NCBI GenBank assembly: GCA_947488545.1
Contig: CANKZE010000003.1
Coordinates: forward strand, 16,240-80,239
Source of the DNA: Bacteroidota bacterium
Lineage (GTDB): Bacteria > Bacteroidota > Bacteroidia > Flavobacteriales > Flavobacteriaceae
Direction of reading: 5' to 3'
DNA: 64,000 nt
Shown: positions 37,441 to 47,546 of the stretch, one piece after another
Numbering within the stretch: the stretch's first letter is position 1
Layout of the letters: every line of letters starts with the position of its first letter
Position numbers and translations under genes: made by a program
The notes under the pieces: model-generated
The model's input: only the letters and a program-made list of their open reading frames with translations
The model's database searches: none
Told to the model about the DNA's origin: nothing

Positions 37441-39714
37441 CTATTTTCCTATTGCCGATTTGAACAATCGCATGTCGTTCCACGTGAATTTATCACCGTG
37501 GGCTTCCATTAATTCGTTTAAAGATTCCCCTTTAAATCCTTTGAAAATAAGGGTTAACGCTTCTATTTTGTCTTCTGGCATAACGTCTTGAATTTGGACT
37601 TGCCCTGCTTCAATTAATTTTGCAAAATGGCCGTAAATGGTTTGTGGCGTTAATTTTCTGATGGCCGCAATTTCGTTTATAGAATTGCTTTGAAGCCACA
37701 ATTCATAGGTTTCCTGCGTGGTTGATTTTTTTGGGGCTGCTGTTTTGGAACTTTTCTTTTTTGTGTAACGATTTACATCAACATCGTCTTCTACAATAGT
37801 AATATTCAACTCTCTGAACTTCGTTTGAATTTCAGAAATCTTATTATTTCTATAGGATTTAATTTCATTGGAATTTAAATTTTCTTTTGAAATTTCAGCA
37901 CCTGCGGCAACGGTATTTATTAATAATTTGGCTTTCATTAATTGGAAAACAGCTTTGATTTGCATTTCTTCCAAAAGCAATAATTCATCGAAATAGGCTT
38001 TTGCTTTTTTTGCGCGTTTTACCTCTTCCATTTTCCATAAAATATCGTAAACAACCCGATCCATTGTTGCAAAGAAATAATTGTATGCGGCATGAATTCG
38101 CTCTGATATTTGATTGATATCAAAATCCTCGGCGGCAAATAGTTTGTCCAATTGCGATAAGAATTTTCTGGATGGATCCAATATTTCTCCGATACATTCT
38201 GCTTGTTTTTTGGCCCAAACGGCATGTTTCGACTTCTCAGAAACATCTGATTTTTCGTTATAACTGAACTGGTGATTTCTCCATTCTTGGGTTAAATCGG
38301 CCCAATCAAAAGTGGCTTTTAGATAATTATGAAGGTACTTTTTAGTGTCTTGTTGTAACGATTCTGCCAGTGCCTCGTCTGAAGCTTTATTCAAAGAATA
38401 GTCCATCACATCTTGATCGTTTGAGATACCATTCATTTGCAAAGGAGAAAGTAAAATAAGCCCGTTTAAAGCCCGAAGTCTTGACAATGCGACATAGGCC
38501 TGACCTGGAACAAAAACTTGAGAAACATCAAGCGCTGCTTTGTCAAAAGTAAGTCCTTGGCTTTTGTGAACGGTAATTGCCCAAGCTAATTTTATTGGAT
38601 AATGAACAAATGTTCCTAATATTTCCTCTTCGATTTCCTTGGTGGTATCATTAATTTTATATCGGATGTTTTGCCATTCAAATTTTTCAACTTCTATTGT
38701 TAAATCTTCTTCTGGAAAATGAACGAGGATTTCATTTTTTGATAGTGATTTTATGAATCCCATTTTGCCATTGAAATACTTTTTCTCAAAGGACGGATCG
38801 TTTTTAACAAACATAATTTGAGCACCAACTTTCAATTGTAAATTATGTTCTATTGGATAAATTTTATCCGGGAAATCATCGACAATTTCAGGATTGAACG
38901 TCATTAATTTTCCATCTAAATCTTCCAGCGCTTTTGCGTTTATAGCGTCGGCTTTAGCATTATGTGTGGTCAGAATGATGTATCCTTTGTTCTTATTTAA
39001 ATCGAAATTTGGTTTTACATATTGATTTAAAACAGCAATATCTTGGTTGGAGATTTGGTTGTTTCGAAGGTTGTTTAATATTGAAATAAAAGCGTCGTCC
39101 GATTGTCTAAAGATCTTAGATAGTTCAATATACAGTGGAGGATTTTGCTGAATTACATGCGAATGAAAAAAGAATTTACCGTTATAATATTTTCTCAATG
39201 TACTCCATTCTTCCTCTCGAATTACGGGTGGCAATTGCAATAAATCTCCTATAAATAAAACTTGAACACCTCCAAAAGGCGCTTTCTTTTTACGAACAGA
39301 TTGCATCATAAAATCGATCGCGTCTAGTAAATCGGCGCGCAACATACTCACTTCATCAATAATCATCAATTCCATATTTCGAATGACCGCTTTTTTTAAA
39401 CCGCTCATTTTGAAGTGTCTAACTAATGTGCTTTTGGTTTCAAATTTTACGCTATCGGAAAAATGTGGCGCAGAATGATCTGGAATAAATCCTCCGAAAG
39501 GGAGTTGGAACATGGAGTGAATGGTAACTCCTCCAGCATTTAAGGCTGCAATTCCTGTTGGCGCAACCACCACGGTGTTTTTGTGTGTGGTTTTAATAAT
39601 TTCCTTTAAAAGTGTGGTTTTTCCTGTTCCTGCTTTTCCTGTCAAAAATAGGGAACGATTGGTTTGATTGATAAATTTTAAAGTGAATTCTGCGGCTTCG
39701 GATATCGTTTGCAT
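37441..39714 (-). CDS. PIF1-like helicase/AAA ATPase with C-terminal HTH (HRDC-type) domain
   Basis: FLTGKAGTGKTTLLKEI, IDEVSMLRADLLDAID, WAITVHKSQGLTFDKAALDVS, YVALSRLR. Confidence 0.88.
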   Translation of the reverse strand: MQTISEAAEFTLKFINQTNRSLFLTGKAGTGKTTLLKEIIKTTHKNTVVVAPTGIAALNAGGVTIHSMFQLPFGGFIPDHSAPHFSDSVKFETKSTLVRHFKMSGLKKAVIRNMELMIIDEVSMLRADLLDAIDFMMQSVRKKKAPFGGVQVLFIGDLLQLPPVIREEEWSTLRKYYNGKFFFHSHVIQQNPPLYIELSKIFRQSDDAFISILNNLRNNQISNQDIAVLNQYVKPNFDLNKNKGYIILTTHNAKADAINAKALEDLDGKLMTFNPEIVDDFPDKIYPIEHNLQLKVGAQIMFVKNDPSFEKKYFNGKMGFIKSLSKNEILVHFPEEDLTIEVEKFEWQNIRYKINDTTKEIEEEILGTFVHYPIKLAWAITVHKSQGLTFDKAALDVSQVFVPGQAYVALSRLRALNGLILLSPLQMNGISNDQDVMDYSLNKASDEALAESLQQDTKKYLHNYLKATFDWADLTQEWRNHQFSYNEKSDVSEKSKHAVWAKKQAECIGEILDPSRKFLSQLDKLFAAEDFDINQISERIHAAYNYFFATMDRVVYDILWKMEEVKRAKKAKAYFDELLLLEEMQIKAVFQLMKAKLLINTVAAGAEISKENLNSNEIKSYRNNKISEIQTKFRELNITIVEDDVDVNRYTKKKSSKTAAPKKSTTQETYELWLQSNSINEIAAIRKLTPQTIYGHFAKLIEAGQVQIQDVMPEDKIEALTLIFKGFKGESLNELMEAHGDKFTWNDMRLFKSAIGK

Positions 39715-39775
39715 TGTTGTAAATTAGATGCTGAAAGTACAATTTATATTTTAAATACAAATTATTATAAATAAA

Positions 39776-39799
39776 AAATGCCTTCGATTGAAGGCATTT
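39776..39799. terminator. Hairpin AAATGCCTTC-GATT-GAAGGCATTT
   Basis: Perfect 10-bp inverted repeat downstream of the ompH-like gene. Confidence 0.75.
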
Positions 39800-39818
39800 A
39801 AATATTGATGAAGAAATA

Positions 39819-40394
39819 TTATTTCTTTTTTTCTGCTGCTGGAGCCTCTTTTTTAGCTTCTGATTTAGAAGATTTATACTTGTCGTTCAAAAGCTTAATA
39901 AGTTCATTTGTGATATCGTATTTATCTTCTGCATACAATATAGACGCTGCGTCTCCAGTTCCATAAATATAAGCGTATCCTTTTTCTTTACCGTAAGCTT
40001 TGATAAATTTCTTAACTCCACTTACCACAGAATCAATTTCTACTCCACTTTCTTGTTGCAATTGTTGTGCTATAGATTGTTCCGCATATTGAAGTTGTTG
40101 CTCTCTTTTTTGTAATTCAGCACCTTTTTGTTGTGCCCAAGCTTGGCCGTTCATTTGTGCATTTTTTTGGAAATTTCCTGCTTCTGCTTTAAATTTTGCG
40201 ATTTCAGCTTCAAGCTCTCTTCCCATTTCTTGAGATTTGGCTTTGTATTTTGCTTCGATGTCTTTCGCTTCTGTATACTCAATCATTAATTTTGATGTAT
40301 CTACGTAAGCGGTTTTTGTTGTGGCAACTTCTGCAGTTTTATTACATGAGATAATTGAAAATGCGATTGCGATAATTACTAATGATTTTTTCAT
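39819..40394 (-). CDS. OmpH/Skp family periplasmic chaperone
   Basis: Lipobox-like ISCNK; AYVDTSKLMIEYTEAKDIEAKYKAKSQEMGRELEAEIAKF; Lys/Gln-rich coiled coil. Confidence 0.8.
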   Translation of the reverse strand: MKKSLVIIAIAFSIISCNKTAEVATTKTAYVDTSKLMIEYTEAKDIEAKYKAKSQEMGRELEAEIAKFKAEAGNFQKNAQMNGQAWAQQKGAELQKREQQLQYAEQSIAQQLQQESGVEIDSVVSGVKKFIKAYGKEKGYAYIYGTGDAASILYAEDKYDITNELIKLLNDKYKSSKSEAKKEAPAAEKKK

Positions 40395-40623
40395 CCTTTC
40401 TTGATATTGATTTTTTAATTGTTGGTAAAAGTATAAATTTTAATTTAATAACTAAAATGTTTAAAATTTGTCCGATTTACGAACTATAAGTTTTTATAAT
40501 TGGGTTTTGGTTTACTATAATAATAAGCTATAAAAACCGGATTTATTTAAGCTGATTTCCGACGGTTTAATAAAAACGGCGGTAAAAGTTATGTTGGGGC
40601 TAAAAATCGTCTTTTAAATCGCT

Positions 40624-41484
40624 TTAAATCGCTTTTTCGGTGTTTTTTAACACATAAATATGGGAAGAATACTCCAAACTCCAATTTGCTTTCCAATTTG
40701 AAACCAATCCAATCCAAATTGCTTTAACAAAATTCATTTTCCCGTTTTTATATTTTTCGGAAAGCAAACTCACATAAAAGGAATCAAATTTCATTGGAAG
40801 CACTTTTTCTAATTTTATATCTTCTTTTTGAAAAAGTAATTTGATGGATGTTTTTGAAAAATGCCAAAAGTGAATTGGCACATCAAATGCAGCCCAGAAT
40901 TTTCCATAATAGTTAGCGTCGTATGATTTGAAATTTGGAACGGCAATAATTATTGTGCCATTTGGTTTAACCAATCTTTTTAATTCTTTGATTTGAATTT
41001 CCAAATTTGGAACGTGTTCTAAAACGTGCCACATAGTAATTACGTCAAAAGAGTTGCTTTCTAATTCTTCTATAGAATCTGAAAATTGGATTCCTTTTCC
41101 AATGGCAATTCCTTTTGCTTTTTCACTTGGCTCAACTCCGATTGTGTTCCAACCATTTTGTTTTGCGGTTAACAAAAAGTCTCCTGTTCCAGCTCCAATA
41201 TCTAATAAATTGCCTTTGATAGAACTGCAATTATTAATCAAATTTAATTTGTTTTTTAATGCAATTCCTTTTACAAAATGATAGGCTTTTTCAAATAAAG
41301 ATCTCTTCGAATCGGTGTGAGAAATGTAATCATTGCTTTCATAATACCTCCCTAAATTTTCGGGAGAAGGTTGCGGCGAAGTAATTAAAAAGTCCAAATC
41401 TTGATCGTAATACAATTCGAAAGTTTCATTAGAAACAGAATAATCGGTTACGGTAAGAAAGTGTTTTTTATTAGAAATATCCAT
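40624..41484 (-). CDS. Class I SAM-dependent methyltransferase
   Basis: GNLLDIGAGTGDFLLTAKQNGWNTIGVEPSEKA; DVITMWHVLEHVPNL. Confidence 0.88.
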   Translation of the reverse strand: MDISNKKHFLTVTDYSVSNETFELYYDQDLDFLITSPQPSPENLGRYYESNDYISHTDSKRSLFEKAYHFVKGIALKNKLNLINNCSSIKGNLLDIGAGTGDFLLTAKQNGWNTIGVEPSEKAKGIAIGKGIQFSDSIEELESNSFDVITMWHVLEHVPNLEIQIKELKRLVKPNGTIIIAVPNFKSYDANYYGKFWAAFDVPIHFWHFSKTSIKLLFQKEDIKLEKVLPMKFDSFYVSLLSEKYKNGKMNFVKAIWIGLVSNWKANWSLEYSSHIYVLKNTEKAI

Positions 41485-41549
41485 ATTTAAATATTGTGAT
41501 TTTAAACTGAAAATCGGAACAGCTCAATAATAGCGGGATTTAACAAAGT

Positions 41550-41565
41550 AGTTTCACGTGGAACA
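41550..41565. promoter_or_regulatory. parS-like ParB binding site AGTTTCACGTGGAACA
   Basis: 14/16 match to TGTTTCACGTGAAACA; downstream flank of mnmG. Confidence 0.75.
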
Positions 41566-41596
41566 TTAGTATTCTAAAATTTAAAATCAGAAATCA

Positions 41597-43468
41597 TTAA
41601 CGCCCCATGTAAATTAGCAATACCGATATATCGCTTGGTGAAACTCCACTAATTCTAGACGCTTGCGAAATAGTAACAGGTCGGATTTTTGAGAGCTTTT
41701 GCTTCGCTTCAATCGACATTGATTTGATGTTGTTGTAGTCGAAATCATCTGGGATTTTTAGGTCTTCCAAACGCAATAATTTATTGGCGTTGTTTCTTTC
41801 CTTTTCAATATATCCTGAATATTTAACTTGGATTTCAGCTTGTTCCAAAATCTCCAAATCGATATCATTTGCATCTATATAATCATTAACCTTGTCTAAT
41901 TTCATCATGTCTTCAAGGTCAATTTGAGGGCGCGAAAACATTTTAAACATCTTGTCGGACTGGTCAATTAAGGCAGTTTCTTTTGCTTCTAAAATAGGAT
42001 TTGCTTCTGCTGGTGTAATGCTAGTTTCTTTAAAGAAAGCCACCATTTTTTCAGATTCATTAAGCTTGTGTTCCATTCTTCGAAGACGTTTTTCTGACGC
42101 TAAACCAATTTCATATGATAGGGGCGTCAATCTAAAATCGGCATTGTCTTGACGCAATAACGTTCTGAATTCCGCTCTAGAAGTAAACATTCTATATGGC
42201 TCTTCGGTTCCTTTTGTGATTAAATCGTCAATTAAGACTCCAATATAAGCCTCGTCTCTTTTCAATATTAATGGCGCTCTTTCTTGAACTTTTAAAGCAG
42301 CATTAATTCCTGCCATTAAACCTTGTGAAGCGGCTTCTTCATAACCTGTTGTACCGTTAATTTGTCCTGCAAAATAAAGCCCTTCAACCAACTTGGTTTC
42401 TAAAGTATGTTTTAATTGTGTAGGGGGGAAATAATCGTATTCTATTGCATAGCCCGGTCGGAAAAACTTAACTTTTTCAAACCCTATGACTGAACTTAAA
42501 GCTTTAAATTGGATGTCTTCCGGCAAAGAAGTTGAAAACCCATTTACATAAACTTCTACCGTATTCCAGCCTTCTGGTTCAACAAATAGTTGGTGTCTTT
42601 CCTTATCGGCAAAGCGATTAATTTTATCTTCTATTGAGGGGCAATAGCGCGGTCCAAGGCTTTTAATTCTTCCATTAAACATTGGAGATCTGTCAAATCC
42701 TTCTCTTAAAATATCGTGAACATCTAAAGAAGTATAGGTCATATAACACGATTTCTGATGTGTAAGCGGCTTAGTTATATCTGAATACGAGAATTTATCT
42801 GGTTTTACATCGCCTTTTTCTTCGTTCATTTTAGAATAATCTAATGATCTTCCGTCTACTCTTGGTGGCGTACCTGTTTTCATTCTTCCAGATTCAAAAC
42901 CCGCTTTTACTAAATCTTCGGTAACTCCGTAGGCGGCACTTTCGCCGGCTCTACCTCCGCCAAATTGTTTTTCTCCAATGTGAATTAAACCATTTAGAAA
43001 AGTACCGTTTGTAAGAACTACCGTTTTTGCTTTTATTTGAATTCCTAAAGAAGTTTTGATTCCTTTTATTTGTCCGTTTTCGATAATTAATCCCGCAACC
43101 ATTTCTTGATAAAAGTCAAGATTTGCGGTTTGCTCCAACATTAATCTCCATTCTTCTGCGAAACGCATGCGGTCGCTTTGAACTCTTGGAGACCACATTG
43201 CCGGCCCTTTCGACTTATTCAACATTTTGAATTGGATTGCGGTTTTATCAGAAACAATTCCTGAATAACCTCCAAGCGCGTCAATTTCTCTTACAATTTG
43301 TCCTTTTGCAATTCCTCCCATGGCAGGATTACAAGACATTTGGGCAATGTTTTGTAAGCTCATGGTAACCAATAAAGTTTTGGCCCCTAAATTCGCGGCA
43401 GCAGCAGCGGCTTCTGAACCGGCATGGCCTGCACCAACAACAATAACATCGTAAGTATCTTGAAACAA
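41597..43468 (-). CDS. mnmG: tRNA uridine-5-carboxymethylaminomethyl(34) synthesis enzyme MnmG
   Basis: DVIVVGAGHAGSEAAAAAANLGAKTLLVTM, GGIAKGQIVREIDALGG, GQINGTTGYEEAASQGLMAGINAAL. Confidence 0.97.
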   Translation of the reverse strand: MFQDTYDVIVVGAGHAGSEAAAAAANLGAKTLLVTMSLQNIAQMSCNPAMGGIAKGQIVREIDALGGYSGIVSDKTAIQFKMLNKSKGPAMWSPRVQSDRMRFAEEWRLMLEQTANLDFYQEMVAGLIIENGQIKGIKTSLGIQIKAKTVVLTNGTFLNGLIHIGEKQFGGGRAGESAAYGVTEDLVKAGFESGRMKTGTPPRVDGRSLDYSKMNEEKGDVKPDKFSYSDITKPLTHQKSCYMTYTSLDVHDILREGFDRSPMFNGRIKSLGPRYCPSIEDKINRFADKERHQLFVEPEGWNTVEVYVNGFSTSLPEDIQFKALSSVIGFEKVKFFRPGYAIEYDYFPPTQLKHTLETKLVEGLYFAGQINGTTGYEEAASQGLMAGINAALKVQERAPLILKRDEAYIGVLIDDLITKGTEEPYRMFTSRAEFRTLLRQDNADFRLTPLSYEIGLASEKRLRRMEHKLNESEKMVAFFKETSITPAEANPILEAKETALIDQSDKMFKMFSRPQIDLEDMMKLDKVNDYIDANDIDLEILEQAEIQVKYSGYIEKERNNANKLLRLEDLKIPDDFDYNNIKSMSIEAKQKLSKIRPVTISQASRISGVSPSDISVLLIYMGR

Positions 43469-43498
43469 TTTATTTTTATTTAATAATCGTTATAACTA

Positions 43499-43514
43499 TG
43501 TTCCACGTGAAACA
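43499..43514. promoter_or_regulatory. parS site TGTTCCACGTGAAACA
   Basis: 15/16 match to canonical TGTTTCACGTGAAACA; upstream of mnmG. Confidence 0.85.
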
Positions 43515-43578
43515 TTTTTTTCTGACAATTCAAATGCAAAAATACAAAAAATAATTAGCCCCGATTGAAGGGAAAATC

Positions 43579-43596
43579 CTCGAGAATTTTTTCGAG
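43579..43596. repeat. Hairpin CTCGAGAATTTTTTCGAG between the two parS sites
   Basis: 8-bp stem with one G-T pair; a second palindrome TTCTCGAGAA lies at 43625-43634. Confidence 0.6.
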
Positions 43597-43656
43597 AGAT
43601 TTGGAATGAAAGCGGGAAAATAAATTCTCGAGAAGCCTAAAAATTCGCTTCTGTAA

Positions 43657-44076
43657 TTATTGTTCCACGTGAAACATTTTCATTTTTTCGTCCTCTTTAG
43701 ATCTCATAACAAGCTCGTCGGATTCTGTTTTATCTTTGTATCCGCAATAATGCAAAATTCCATGAACCAAAACGCGTTGGATTTCTTCGTGGAAAGTAAC
43801 ATTGAAGTCGGATGCGTTCTCTTTTACCCTTTCAACAGACACAAAAATATCTCCATTTAGCTCATTTCCAACGGAATAGTCGAAACTTATGATGTCTGTG
43901 AGCGTGTCGTGATCTAAATGTTGCTGGTTTATTTCCAATAAATAGTCGTCGTCACAAAAAATGTAATTTATTTCGCCTTCTTTTTTGTTTTCAGAGAGAA
44001 TTACTTCCGAAAGCCACTTGGAAAAACCGGCCTCGTTGTGCAATTCAAAATCGGTTTCGTAATTAAAACTAATCAT
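43657..44076 (-). CDS. ybeY: Endoribonuclease YbeY (rRNA maturation)
   Basis: HGILHYCGYKDKTESDELVM, INQQHLDHDTLTDIISFDYS. Confidence 0.92.
   Translation of the reverse strand: MISFNYETDFELHNEAGFSKWLSEVILSENKKEGEINYIFCDDDYLLEINQQHLDHDTLTDIISFDYSVGNELNGDIFVSVERVKENASDFNVTFHEEIQRVLVHGILHYCGYKDKTESDELVMRSKEDEKMKMFHVEQ
43661..43676. promoter_or_regulatory. parS site TGTTCCACGTGAAACA overlapping the ybeY stop region
   Basis: Identical 16-mer to 43499-43514; encodes the C-terminal (M)FHVEQ of YbeY. Confidence 0.85.
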
Positions 44077-47000
44077 TGTTTTTAAAATATTCTTGAACCT
44101 TTTGGTTAAAATTGGAACGCAAAGGTAAGGTTTGTCGATTTAAAATTTCAATGCTATTGAGATATTCTTGCAAATTAACGGGAAGCGGTTTGCTTTGATT
44201 GTTGAATTCTTTTTGGTTGGTTTGGGATTGGCGCTTCTTTTCCTCGCCTTGTTGTTGGGTTGCTTTTTCCAATTTCAATAGCTCATATTGCAAGTTCAAT
44301 ATTTTTTGAAGCGTCTCGTTATTAAATCCTTTATTTAATAATTGCTTTTCAATTTGTTTCATTTGCTCAACTGCGCTTTTTCCGTTTCCGCCCATTCCTT
44401 CTTTATTTAAAGCGTTTTCCAACGACTCGCGAAGTTGCTTTTGCTCTTGATAAATTTTCATGATTTCTCCCGCATTTCCTTCACCGTCTTCGCCATTTTC
44501 TCCACCTGGCGTGTTTCCGTTTCCTGATTTCCCATCGCCTTTTGACTTGCCTTTTTCTCCTTCTCCGGGCTTGGTTCCTTCTCCAGGCTTATCGCCTTTT
44601 TTCATTCCGTCTTTCATCTTTTCGCCAAGTCCCTGTTGCTTTTTGATAATATCTGGGAGTTGCATTCCTGATCCCTGGCCTTTTCCTGGTTTTGGTTTGC
44701 CGCCTTTGCCAGAGCCAGACATTTTCATTTCGGACTGCATGTTATTTAAGGCATCACTTAGAAAATCAGCCAGTTTATTTGAAGCAGAAATTGCGTATTG
44801 CTGGTGAGAAAGTCCTTTTGGAATTTGAGAATCAACAAAACTTTCTAGTGCTTTGTCTATATTATAATGTACATTCCCAATTTCTTTGGTGACGTTTTCA
44901 GCGATTTTTGGGTTTCTTAATGACATTGCAAACAAGCTGTCGTCAACATGCTTGAACTGTTGTTTTAAGTTTTGCTGGATTTTTAAATCCTTATTAAAAG
45001 AAGGCGAACCTCGTTTTAATCCTTTAAATTGCTTCATTAAATCCTCTTGAGAAAAAGAATAAGCAAGCAAATTATCTAATATTTGGCGGAGCATTTTTAC
45101 ATCCTCCTCTAGCTGATCCATTTCTGCGGCTGCCATTCCTTCCATCATCTCGCCGCTCATTTCTTTCATTTTCTTTGAAGCGCTTTTCTGTTTTGGCTTG
45201 GCCTTTGACTGGTTTTGTTTTTGCAATTCGTCAGTGGCTTTTTTCAAATCCTCGTCAATATTTTTTTCTTTCTCTGCGTCTTTCGGAAGGTCAATAGGCG
45301 ATTTTAACTCCTTATTTTCTTTCTCCAAATCTTTCAAATCTTGTTGGATTTTATCAAATTCTTTATTGATCGCTTCTTGCTTTTCAACTTGATTTTCTTT
45401 TTCGCTTTCGGCTAATTTATCCTGCTTGTCAGCCAATTTATTAAGGTTGTCGGCAATTTGTTCGGCCTTTTTCTCAACATAATATTTCTTGGTTAGCTCA
45501 ACTAATTGCTCCAAAGTTTTAGTTTGATCTTTGGTGATTTGTTTGAATTTTTCTAATTTTTCAAATAATTCTTCGTTCTTAATTTTGTCGTTTAGCTCTT
45601 TAAGCTCGTCTAGAAGTTTCTTGTTTTTTTCTAATTCTTTGTCGGCGTTTTCCAGTCTTTTCTGAAGTTCTTCTTTAAATTCGTCTTTTTTATCGGACTT
45701 GAATTTATCTAAGTTTTCTTCCATTTTTTTAGAAAACTCCTTCATGATTTCGTCTTGTTGTTTTTGGCGTTTAATAAAATCGTTGATTTTTTGTTGGTCT
45801 TTAAACTCCAAAGTTTCTTTCTCCTTGCCGCTTTTTTGCAACTTTTCAATTTCTGAAATTTGCTTGTCTTGGTTTTTCAACGACTTTTCTAAACTGTTGA
45901 TGTTGTTGTTTTGCTCCTGCAAAATTTGCTCTTCCTTTTCTTGATCAGTCGCGATTCTATTGTAAAATACTGCCGATTTAGAGCTTTTAAAATTATGAAT
46001 AGCATCATTATCAAAAACTTCAAAATAATATTCATAAGCAATTCCCTGTTCTACTGGAAGGTTGCTTGGAAACGCAAATACAAATTGGTCGTAAATGTCT
46101 TTTTTAACTGAAATAAAACCTCTTTTTTGAGTTTGAGGCTTATCCTTTTCGTAATAAACTATTTGCAGTTTACTGAGCCCATAATCATCGGAAACCTGGC
46201 CCAAAACATAGTTTTTAGAAACCTTCAAACTATCTGGCGCATTATTCACATTGATCGTTGGAAATTGATCTTTTATAACCGATATCTGATAACTTAATCG
46301 TTCGTAATCTTTAACTTTATTATTCGAAGTTATGATATTGTATTCTGTGTTTTGAGAAATATTTTTAGATATTTTGAACAAGTTCTCTTGTTTGAAAAAA
46401 GAAAAACTAGATTTTGCGTCGGTCCAATTTACCCTTTGGGTTGCAACGGTATTCATTTTCCAAGTAACCGTTGTGCCCTCTGGAATAACGGCATTACCAG
46501 TTCCTTTTATCGTTTCCGATTTCTTATTTAAATAGGAAGGAAAATTAAGCGTCATTTCTAAATTAGTGATTGCAGGAACCGTAAGTACATTTAACTCATA
46601 ATCAAAAGACGAAACTTCTCCAGCTTCCATAAAAAAGGAAACATTGGAATTTGGTTTTTCAATTTTATATTGGAATTCTCCGCGGCCATTGCTTTCCATA
46701 TAGTAACTTTCAGAACCGATATTTATCATAACAGTTTCAGGGATTATCTTCCCTTCCGATTTTACTTTGATGATAAAATCTTTGTTTTGTTCGGTTTGCA
46801 ATTCCTTATTTAAAACTACCAATTTGAATGGCGCTGGCGGTAAAAATTGCTTTTTAAAATTAACCACTCGTTCGAAACTTTGGGAAATTACATAGCTGTT
46901 TCCTGAAACATAGAAAAACAAGAAAAACAAAATCGGGAGAATTGCTAATGGTAAATATTTCTTGTTTACATTGAAATTTATCGCGTTACTAAACGGAATT

Positions 47001-47416
47001 GGGCTTAGTAATTTTGCTTTTTGTTCGATGGAAGCTAAAAGCAATTCCGATTTATCCTGATTGTTATTTTCTGAAAGCTGAAGAAAATTAATCAATTTAT
47101 CGCTTACTTCAGTGAAATGCGTTCCTATAATTGAGGATGCTTCTTCAAAATTAATTCCCTTTTGAAGTTTGAATAATTTAAATATTGGAAACGCAACAAA
47201 TCTAACAAGTAAGAAGCTTTCAACTAAAACGAAAAGGGCAAACAATATCGTTCTGCCCTTTGGTTTCAACCAAAGGAAATATTCTATAAAAAGGGTAAAC
47301 AGGAAATAAATTAACCCTAAACCGATAAAAAATATCAAGCCGCGAATTAATTCATTCGTATAATACTTTTTTATAAAAATTTCTAATTTTAGAAAAATAG
47401 ATTTTGACTGCTCCAA
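44069..47416 (-). CDS. DUF4175 family membrane protein
   Basis: Very long protein with N-terminal TM segments, coiled-coil Lys/Glu-rich middle and GKGGKPKPGKGQGSG low-complexity region as in Flavobacteriia DUF4175 proteins. Confidence 0.8.
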   Translation of the reverse strand: MEQSKSIFLKLEIFIKKYYTNELIRGLIFFIGLGLIYFLFTLFIEYFLWLKPKGRTILFALFVLVESFLLVRFVAFPIFKLFKLQKGINFEEASSIIGTHFTEVSDKLINFLQLSENNNQDKSELLLASIEQKAKLLSPIPFSNAINFNVNKKYLPLAILPILFFLFFYVSGNSYVISQSFERVVNFKKQFLPPAPFKLVVLNKELQTEQNKDFIIKVKSEGKIIPETVMINIGSESYYMESNGRGEFQYKIEKPNSNVSFFMEAGEVSSFDYELNVLTVPAITNLEMTLNFPSYLNKKSETIKGTGNAVIPEGTTVTWKMNTVATQRVNWTDAKSSFSFFKQENLFKISKNISQNTEYNIITSNNKVKDYERLSYQISVIKDQFPTINVNNAPDSLKVSKNYVLGQVSDDYGLSKLQIVYYEKDKPQTQKRGFISVKKDIYDQFVFAFPSNLPVEQGIAYEYYFEVFDNDAIHNFKSSKSAVFYNRIATDQEKEEQILQEQNNNINSLEKSLKNQDKQISEIEKLQKSGKEKETLEFKDQQKINDFIKRQKQQDEIMKEFSKKMEENLDKFKSDKKDEFKEELQKRLENADKELEKNKKLLDELKELNDKIKNEELFEKLEKFKQITKDQTKTLEQLVELTKKYYVEKKAEQIADNLNKLADKQDKLAESEKENQVEKQEAINKEFDKIQQDLKDLEKENKELKSPIDLPKDAEKEKNIDEDLKKATDELQKQNQSKAKPKQKSASKKMKEMSGEMMEGMAAAEMDQLEEDVKMLRQILDNLLAYSFSQEDLMKQFKGLKRGSPSFNKDLKIQQNLKQQFKHVDDSLFAMSLRNPKIAENVTKEIGNVHYNIDKALESFVDSQIPKGLSHQQYAISASNKLADFLSDALNNMQSEMKMSGSGKGGKPKPGKGQGSGMQLPDIIKKQQGLGEKMKDGMKKGDKPGEGTKPGEGEKGKSKGDGKSGNGNTPGGENGEDGEGNAGEIMKIYQEQKQLRESLENALNKEGMGGNGKSAVEQMKQIEKQLLNKGFNNETLQKILNLQYELLKLEKATQQQGEEKKRQSQTNQKEFNNQSKPLPVNLQEYLNSIEILNRQTLPLRSNFNQKVQEYFKNND

Positions 47417-47546
47417 AATTTGCTGCTTGTTTAAATACCCGTCAAAAGTACAAATTTATCTTAATTAGAAAACGTTAAAAGTTTCGAAGACCTACATAGT
47501 TGGAGATTACATAAGTTTTAGTAATTTTAGAAAAAAATTATTGATT

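Noticed and set aside
41349-41365. TCCCTAAATTTTCGGGA in the methyltransferase gene as another palindromic-family copy
   Set aside because: It is 17 nt with a mismatched arm, and it encodes PSPENLGRYYES, which looks like normal conserved sequence of this methyltransferase type.
44460-44807. Pro/Ser-rich 115-aa plus-strand ORF inside the DUF4175 gene
   Set aside because: Mirror of the Gly/Lys/Glu-rich low-complexity coding strand; not credible as a protein.
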